From: Streptomyces californicus
GTDB taxonomy: Bacteria; Actinomycetota; Actinomycetes; Streptomycetales; Streptomycetaceae
DNA: 16,126 nt
Direction of reading: 5' to 3'
Assembly (NCBI RefSeq): GCF_000717645.1
Contig: NZ_JNZZ01000050.1
Coordinates: 1-16,126 of the forward strand
The notes beneath the pieces are model-generated. The model was not told the DNA's origin. It ran no database searches and saw only the letters and a list, made by a program, of their open reading frames with translations. Positions 12,104-16,126 of this stretch are shown here, in pieces. The number at the start of each line of letters is the position of its first letter. The first letter of the stretch is position 1. A program made the translations under genes and the position numbers.

Positions 12104-13614
12104 GACCGCCCTCTATTCGGGTCGTTCAGGTCTGCCCGGGAGACGGCGGCGACCGTCTGCGGGTCGAGGTCGAAGAGTTCTCGCAGCGCGTCCGCGTATC
12201 CGGCGCCGCCGGGCTCGCTGGCGAGCTGCTTGACCCGCACGGTGGGCGCGTGCAGGAGCTTGTCGACGACGCGGCGCACGGTCTGGGCGATCTCGGCGCG
12301 CTGCTTCTCGTCGAGGCCGGGGAGGCGGCCGTCCAGCCGGGCGATCTCGCCCGCGACGACGCCGGCGGCCATGGTGCGCAGGGCGACCACGGTCGGGGCG
12401 ACGTGCGCGGCGCGCTGGGCCGCGCCGAAGGCGGCCACCTCGTCGGAGACGATGGTGCGGACCCGGTCCACATCGGCGGCCATCGGGGCGTCGGCGGACG
12501 CCTCCGCGAGCGACTCGATGTCGACGAGGCGCACACCGTCGATGCGGTGGGCGGCGCCGTCGATGTCCCGCGGCATGGCGAGGTCGAGGAGGGCGAGCCG
12601 GACCGGTCCGGTCGACTGGGCGGGCACGGTGACGCGGCGCGGCGCGGCGGCCGGGGCGGCCTGCGCGGCGGAGGCGGCGGCGGTGCCGTTCTCCACCCAG
12701 GCGGCGTGCTGGTCGACGTCGTCGGGGGCCGGCGTGACCGAGGCGGGCCGCGGCTGCTCGGGGACGGCGTCCAGGGTCGTGCCGAGCGCGTCCGCGAGGG
12801 CGTCGGCGGTGAGCACGAGGCCGGTGGCGCCGGTGCAGGAGACGACGATGTCGGCACGTGTCAGTTCGTCGTTCACCGCGGACATCTCGACGGCGCGGGC
12901 GCGCACGGCGGTGTCGTCGCCCTGCTGGAGGATCTCCACCAGGCGGTCCGCGCGGGCGCGGGTGCGGTTGGCGACGACGACCTCGGCGACACCGGTCCGG
13001 GCGAGGGTCGCGGCGGCCAGCGAGGACATCGAGCCGGCGCCGATGACCAGGGCGCGCTTGCCCCCGGCCCACAGCTCGGGGTCGGCCCCGGCGGCGAGCT
13101 GCTGGAGCCCGAAGGTGACGAGCGACTGCCCGGCCCGGTCGATCCCGGTCTCGCTGTGGGCGCGCTTGCCGACCCGCAGGGCCTGCTGGAACAGGTCGTT
13201 CAGCAGCCGTCCGGCGGTGTGCAGCTCCTGGCCGCGCGCGAGGGCGTCCTTGATCTGGCCGAGGATCTGCCCCTCGCCGACGACCATCGAGTCCAGGCCG
13301 CAGGCGACCGAGAACAGGTGGTGGACGGCCCGGTCCTCGTAGTGCACATAGAGATACGGAGTGAGTTCGTCCAGGCCGACGCCGCTGTGCTGGGCGAGCA
13401 GCGTGGACAGCTCGGCGACGCCCGCGTGGAACTTGTCCACGTCGGCGTACAGCTCGATGCGGTTGCAGGTGGCCAGCACGGCGGCCTCGGTCGCGGGTTC
13501 CGCGGCGAGGGTGTCCTGGAGCAGCTTGGCCTGGGTCTCGACAGCGAGCGACGCCCGCTCCAGTACGGAGACGGGGGCGCTGCGGTGGCTCAGTCCGACG
13601 ACGAGGAGGCTCAT
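12100..13614 (-). CDS. hemA: Glutamyl-tRNA reductase
   Basis: This 504-residue enzyme uses NADPH to reduce glutamyl-tRNA to glutamate-1-semialdehyde, the committed step of the C5 pathway. The start is ATG 13612-13614, overlapping the rex stop as ATGA. Conserved features are VGLSHRSAPVSVLE (6-19), ATCNRIELY with nucleophile Cys50 (48-56), ACGLDSMVVGEGQILGQ (104-120), ALRVGKRAHSETGI, and the NADPH motif VIGAGSMSSLAA (190-201). The C-terminal dimerisation helix region ends the protein. It carries an insertion of about 60 residues rich in Ala, Pro, Val and Thr (about 280-342) between VLTADALADAL and VRLALLDLAMPRDID. That insertion interrupts the conserved domain and looks disordered; extended forms are typical of actinomycetes. 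Being in the Rex operon links haem synthesis to NADH/NAD+. Confidence 0.97.
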   Translation of the reverse strand: MSLLVVGLSHRSAPVSVLERASLAVETQAKLLQDTLAAEPATEAAVLATCNRIELYADVDKFHAGVAELSTLLAQHSGVGLDELTPYLYVHYEDRAVHHLFSVACGLDSMVVGEGQILGQIKDALARGQELHTAGRLLNDLFQQALRVGKRAHSETGIDRAGQSLVTFGLQQLAAGADPELWAGGKRALVIGAGSMSSLAAATLARTGVAEVVVANRTRARADRLVEILQQGDDTAVRARAVEMSAVNDELTRADIVVSCTGATGLVLTADALADALGTTLDAVPEQPRPASVTPAPDDVDQHAAWVENGTAAASAAQAAPAAAPRRVTVPAQSTGPVRLALLDLAMPRDIDGAAHRIDGVRLVDIESLAEASADAPMAADVDRVRTIVSDEVAAFGAAQRAAHVAPTVVALRTMAAGVVAGEIARLDGRLPGLDEKQRAEIAQTVRRVVDKLLHAPTVRVKQLASEPGGAGYADALRELFDLDPQTVAAVSRADLNDPNRGRS

Positions 13615-14372
13615 GCGGGCATCACGGCGGGCATGTCCCCGTCGGGTCCCTTCCGGCCGTTGGGCGTGGCGCGCATGGGGGGCGCGCCCTCGTCCGCGCC
13701 GGAGGCGTCCTCTCCGGCCTTGCGCTGCTCGTGGAACGCGAGGATCTGGAGCTCGATGGAGAGGTCCACCTTGCGCACGTCGACGCCCTCGGGCACCGAC
13801 AGGACGGTCGGCGCGAAGTTCAGGATGGAGGTCACGCCGGCGGCGACGAGCCGGTCGCAGACCTGCTGGGCCGCGCCGGGCGGGGTGGTGATGACGCCGA
13901 TGGACACACCGTTGTCGCTGATGATCCGGTCCAGGTCGTCGGTGTGCTGGACGGGGATCCCGGCCACCGGCGTACCGGCCATGGCGGGGTCGGCGTCGAT
14001 CAGCGCGGCGACGCGGAAGCCGCGGGAGGCGAACCCGCCGTAGTTGGCGAGGGCGGCGCCGAGGTTACCGATGCCGACGATCGCGACCGGCCAGTCCTGG
14101 GTGAGCCCGAGCTCACGCGAGATCTGGTACACGAGATACTCGACGTCGTACCCGACACCCCGGGTGCCGTAGGACCCCAGGTAGCTGAAGTCCTTGCGCA
14201 GCTTCGCCGAGTTGACGCCGGCCGCCGTGGCCAGCTCCTCGGAGGAGACCGTGGGGACCGAACGCTCGGAGAGCGCGGTCAGTGCGCGTAGATACAACGG
14301 AAGTCGGGCGACGGTGGCCTCGGGAATTCCTCGGCTACGGGTCGCCGGTCGGTGAGTTCGGCCAGTTGCCAC
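13611..14372 (-). CDS. rex: Redox-sensing transcriptional repressor Rex
   Basis: This 253-residue repressor starts at GTG 14370-14372, with AGGAG 4 nt upstream. The frame is open to 14573, but the extra residues are upstream leader. The N-terminal winged helix (about 15-85) contains IPEATVARLPLYLRAL and VSSEELATAAGVNSAKLRKD. The Rossmann domain contains AIVGIGNLGAALANY (97-111), with the GxGxxG motif Gly100/Gly102/Gly105, and FASRGFRVAALIDAD (114-128) for NAD(H). FAPTVLSVPEGVDVRKVDLS (186-205) and a C-terminal domain-swapped helix LQILAFH complete the core. The last 35 residues are a Gly/Pro-rich tail. Rex binds DNA when NADH is low and lets go when NADH rises. It represses respiratory and its own genes. 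It heads rex-hemA-hemC-hemD and overlaps hemA by 4 bp. Confidence 0.97.
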   Translation of the reverse strand: MATGRTHRPATRSRGIPEATVARLPLYLRALTALSERSVPTVSSEELATAAGVNSAKLRKDFSYLGSYGTRGVGYDVEYLVYQISRELGLTQDWPVAIVGIGNLGAALANYGGFASRGFRVAALIDADPAMAGTPVAGIPVQHTDDLDRIISDNGVSIGVITTPPGAAQQVCDRLVAAGVTSILNFAPTVLSVPEGVDVRKVDLSIELQILAFHEQRKAGEDASGADEGAPPMRATPNGRKGPDGDMPAVMPA

Positions 14373-14437
14373 GGTGCTCCTGCGGGATGAGCGGGGCTGC
14401 AGGCGGCCGTGTGTCCCTAGACCGCCCCGTCGAATGC

Positions 14438-14466
14438 AGGCTATGCCTTTGTGAACGCGTGCACAA
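14438..14466 (-). promoter_or_regulatory. rex-hemACD promoter
   Basis: On the minus strand a -35-like TTGTGC (plus 14461-14466) and a -10-like TAGCCT (plus 14438-14443) are separated by 17 bp. Transcription would start near 14431, giving a leader of about 60 nt before the rex GTG. The Rex operator covers the -35 and most of the spacer. Confidence 0.6.
14449..14466. promoter_or_regulatory. Rex operator (ROP)
   Basis: TTGTGAACGCGTGCACAA (14449-14466) matches the Rex consensus TTGTGAAnnnnTTCACAA at all but one position of the half-sites. It overlaps the rex promoter, fitting autoregulation as known for Streptomyces. Confidence 0.88.
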
Positions 14467-14492
14467 AGATTGTGTCCGTTTTGTCCGGTCAA

Positions 14493-14508
14493 AGTGACCG
14501 GGGTCACG
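14493..14508. promoter_or_regulatory. Candidate Crp/Fnr-family binding site
   Basis: GTGACC and GGTCAC (14494-14499, 14502-14507) form a perfect palindrome around GG, matching GTGA-N6-TCAC and the actinobacterial Crp pattern GTG-N6-GnCAC. It lies about 27 bp upstream of the rex -35. A match of this length could be chance. Confidence 0.4.
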
Positions 14509-14629
14509 CACATTCCCCGCGTGTCACCGGAACCGGCGACCGCATCGGCCCGTTGCGACCTCGAAGGGGGCAAAGCAGTACACGCTCCTCACAACTACGC
14601 CCCCGAGGCCACTCAAAACGCCCGCAATG

Positions 14630-14920
14630 TTAACCGGGTTTCGCGTCCGCACCCAGTGCCGTGCGCAGCCTCGCCGGATCCACACGCCAGAACGTGTGCT
14701 GCTCGCCGTCCACCAGCACCACCGGGATCTGCTCCCAGTACTCCTTGTACAACGCCTCGTCCTCGGTGATGTCCCGCTCCGTCCACACCGCACCGGTCTC
14801 CTCGCAGACCGCGGCGACCACCGCCCGCGCGTCCTCGCACAGATGGCAGCCGGGCTTCCCGATCAACGTGACCACCCGCTCGGCGGGCTTCTTCTTCGTA
14901 CGGCGCAGCAGAGGGCTCAT
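14630..14920 (-). CDS. Glutaredoxin-like (DUF836) thioredoxin-fold protein
   Basis: This 96-residue protein starts at ATG 14918-14920 and ends at TAA. A longer frame to 14989 exists but adds Arg/Ala-rich residues that do not fit the family. A GGAGGG touches the ATG, and a -10-like CAGAAT lies 6 nt upstream, so initiation may be leaderless. The basic N-terminus ([13 protein letters not shown]) is followed by [15 protein letters not shown], with the redox pair Cys25-x-x-Cys28. [20 protein letters not shown] contains the cis-proline (Pro66), and [15 protein letters not shown] completes the glutaredoxin fold. Members are predicted thiol-disulfide oxidoreductases; the partner is unknown. This gene next to rex is a conserved arrangement in Streptomyces, pointing to redox homeostasis. 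Confidence 0.9.
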   Translation of the reverse strand: MSPLLRRTKKKPAERVVTLIGKPGCHLCEDARAVVAAVCEETGAVWTERDITEDEALYKEYWEQIPVVLVDGEQHTFWRVDPARLRTALGADAKPG

Positions 14921-15054
14921 CCCTCCATTCTGCGCCCGCCCCGCCCGGGCCCCGGCCCGCGTACGCCGGTCGCCGGCCGCCCGGTTCACCGCCGCGACGG
15001 CGAGCGTTCACGCCTCCGCATCACGGCAGGTCGGGCAGGTACCGAGGGACTGGC

Positions 15055-15066
15055 TATGCTCACGAC
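15055..15066 (+). promoter_or_regulatory. Leaderless promoter -10 for the HAD gene
   Basis: TATGCT (15055-15060) lies 6 nt before the ATG at 15067, with no Shine-Dalgarno sequence, fitting a leaderless transcript. Confidence 0.55.
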
Positions 15067-16014
15067 ATGGCCGGACTTGGATGGCTCACACCCCGTAGGC
15101 GCTCCGCTACCGCACGGAGCGTCCTGGCAGGCGAGGCAGCAGCCGAGGCAGCGCGCAAGACCTCCGTCGCGGAGGACGAGGCCGCCCTCCTCACCGGGAC
15201 CTCCGACGAAGCAGCCGAGGAGCCCGCGTTCCCGGTCGCCGGGGACGACCGCGCCGCCGCCTTCTTCGACCTCGACAACACCGTCATGCAGGGCGCCGCG
15301 ATCTTCCACTTCGGCCGCGGCCTCTACAAGCGCAAGTTCTTCGAGCGCCGCGAACTCACCCGGTTCGCCTGGCAGCAGGCGTGGTTCCGGCTGGCCGGCG
15401 TCGAGGACCCCGAGCACATGCAGGACGCCCGCGACAGCGCCCTGTCCATCGTCAAGGGCCACCGCGTCTCCGAGCTGATGTCCATCGGCGAGGAGATCTA
15501 CGACGAGTACATGGCCGACCGCATCTGGCCCGGCACCCGCGCCCTGGCCCAGGCACACCTGGACGCCGGCCAGCGCGTCTGGCTGGTCACCGCCGCCCCC
15601 GTGGAGACCGCCACCATCATCGCCCGCCGGCTCGGCCTGACCGGCGCCCTCGGCACCGTCGCCGAATCCGTCGACGGCGTCTACACCGGCCGCCTCGTCG
15701 GCGAACCGCTGCACGGCCCCGCCAAGGCCGAGGCCGTCCGCGCCCTCGCCGCCGCCGAGGACCTCGACCTGGACCGCTGCGCCGCCTACAGCGACTCGCA
15801 CAACGACATCCCGATGCTCTCGCTGGTCGGCCACCCCTACGCGATCAACCCGGACACCAAACTGCGCAAGCACGCCCGCGCCCGCGACTGGCGGCTGCGC
15901 GACTACCGCACCGGACGCAAGGCGGCCAAGGTCGGCATCCCGGCCGCCGCCGGGGTCGGCGCCCTGGCCGGCGGCACGGCCGCCGCCCTCGCCCTGCACC
16001 GCCGCCGCCGCTGA
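15067..16014 (+). CDS. HAD-IB family phosphatase, membrane-anchored at the C-terminus
   Basis: This 315-residue protein starts at ATG 15067. After a disordered acidic N-terminus (1-60) comes the HAD motif [12 protein letters not shown], with nucleophile Asp68 and acid Asp70. LVTAAP (173-178) is motif II, with Thr175. HGPAKAEAV (216-224) gives motif III Lys220, and [11 protein letters not shown] (241-251) is motif IV with Asp243 and Asp247. The helical cap lies between motifs I and II. All catalytic residues are present, so a phosphoserine-phosphatase-like hydrolase (HAD-IB) is likely, though the substrate is unknown. The C-terminus has a Gly/Ala helix (about 289-310) followed by HRRRR, which looks like a tail anchor with the enzyme in the cytoplasm. 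It is divergent from the glutaredoxin-like gene. Confidence 0.92.
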   Translation: MAGLGWLTPRRRSATARSVLAGEAAAEAARKTSVAEDEAALLTGTSDEAAEEPAFPVAGDDRAAAFFDLDNTVMQGAAIFHFGRGLYKRKFFERRELTRFAWQQAWFRLAGVEDPEHMQDARDSALSIVKGHRVSELMSIGEEIYDEYMADRIWPGTRALAQAHLDAGQRVWLVTAAPVETATIIARRLGLTGALGTVAESVDGVYTGRLVGEPLHGPAKAEAVRALAAAEDLDLDRCAAYSDSHNDIPMLSLVGHPYAINPDTKLRKHARARDWRLRDYRTGRKAAKVGIPAAAGVGALAGGTAAALALHRRRR

Positions 16015-16076
16015 CCCGCGCGCCACCCCCGGGCCCGCAACCCCGGCCCCCGGCCCCCCAGCCGCCGAGGACCCGC

Positions 16077-16083
16077 ATGACCC
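16077..16083 (+). CDS. Possible start of the next gene, cut off by adapter
   Basis: ATGACCC at 16077-16083 is preceded by GAGGA at a suitable distance (about 6-7 nt). Only two full codons remain before adapter sequence begins, so the gene cannot be identified and may not exist. Confidence 0.2.
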
Positions 16084-16126
16084 CTGTCTCTTATACACAT
16101 CTGACGCTGCCGACGATATGCAGTGT
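16084..16126. other. Illumina Nextera adapter and index (contamination)
   Basis: Bases 16084-16102 are the Nextera mosaic end CTGTCTCTTATACACATCT. Then comes the read-1 transposon adapter GACGCTGCCGACGA (16103-16116). TATGCAGT (16117-16124) equals the reverse complement of i5 index ACTGCATA, and GT is the first part of the P5 primer. None of this is genomic. Confidence 0.97.

Larger units (their letters stand above)
14373..14629. other. Intergenic region between the glutaredoxin-like gene and rex
   Basis: This 257-bp region holds the 5' leader of rex, its promoter and ROP, and the Crp-like palindrome. Bases 14510-14629 show no gene and no clear terminator for the glutaredoxin-like gene, so some read-through into the rex operon is possible. 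Confidence 0.5.

Noticed and set aside
12250..14043. 597-codon forward ORF opposite hemA and rex
   Set aside because: Spans two conserved genes in antisense; composition is that of a shadow frame.
14986..16098. Long reverse-strand ORF beginning MYKRQ, and another beginning MCIRDR (15903-16100)
   Set aside because: Their first codons come from the Nextera adapter, and the rest is antisense to the HAD gene with no domain.

Overview
The window looks like a chromosomal contig from a Streptomyces or a close relative. GC content is very high, codon third positions are strongly G/C, several genes start leaderless, and the gene order glutaredoxin-like / rex / hemA / hemC / hemD / hemB matches the haem locus known from Streptomyces, with rex-hemACD as one operon. 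The last 43 bases (16084-16126) are not genomic: they are Illumina Nextera adapter with an index. The first base falls inside a repeated rhs segment, which probably explains why the contig ends there.

Region 1 (1-1025) is an accessory locus. It holds the 3' end of an Rhs/YD-repeat polymorphic toxin gene whose variable tip is a short, glycine-rich hydrophobic domain. An 65-residue two-helix membrane protein follows, a good candidate for its immunity partner. Next come a 20-bp-stem terminator and an orphan, tipless duplicate of the Rhs core end. Base composition and codon use change abruptly at the core/tip border.

Region 2 (1013-8161) holds housekeeping-type and uncharacterised genes: a conserved hypothetical protein, a DinB/DUF664 protein, a NIPSNAP-family protein, an alpha/beta-hydrolase that seems to lack its catalytic His, a DUF4253 protein, a 764-residue protein of unknown function, a small three-helix membrane protein and a HEAT-like protein. 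An 8-bp tandem repeat lies between the NIPSNAP and hydrolase genes. A perfect 17-bp palindrome lies just upstream of the leaderless DUF4253 start.

Region 3 (8174-14920, all minus strand) makes the tetrapyrrole precursor uroporphyrinogen III. Transcription runs from right to left. Rex, a NADH/NAD+ sensor, starts an operon in which rex, hemA, hemC and hemD overlap by 4 bp at each junction. A near-consensus Rex operator sits on the rex promoter, so redox state probably tunes haem synthesis. The operon ends at a strong hairpin. A five-unit 21-22-bp tandem repeat then separates it from hemB, which has its own leaderless promoter. HemA makes glutamate-1-semialdehyde, HemB makes porphobilinogen, HemC hydroxymethylbilane and HemD uroporphyrinogen III; the glutamate-1-semialdehyde aminomutase step is not in the window. 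Upstream of rex lies a small glutaredoxin-like gene.

Region 4 (15067-16083) has a divergent HAD-IB phosphatase gene with a C-terminal membrane helix, and possibly the first codons of another gene cut off by the adapter.

I saw no tRNA, rRNA, CRISPR array, insertion sequence or complete mobile element.
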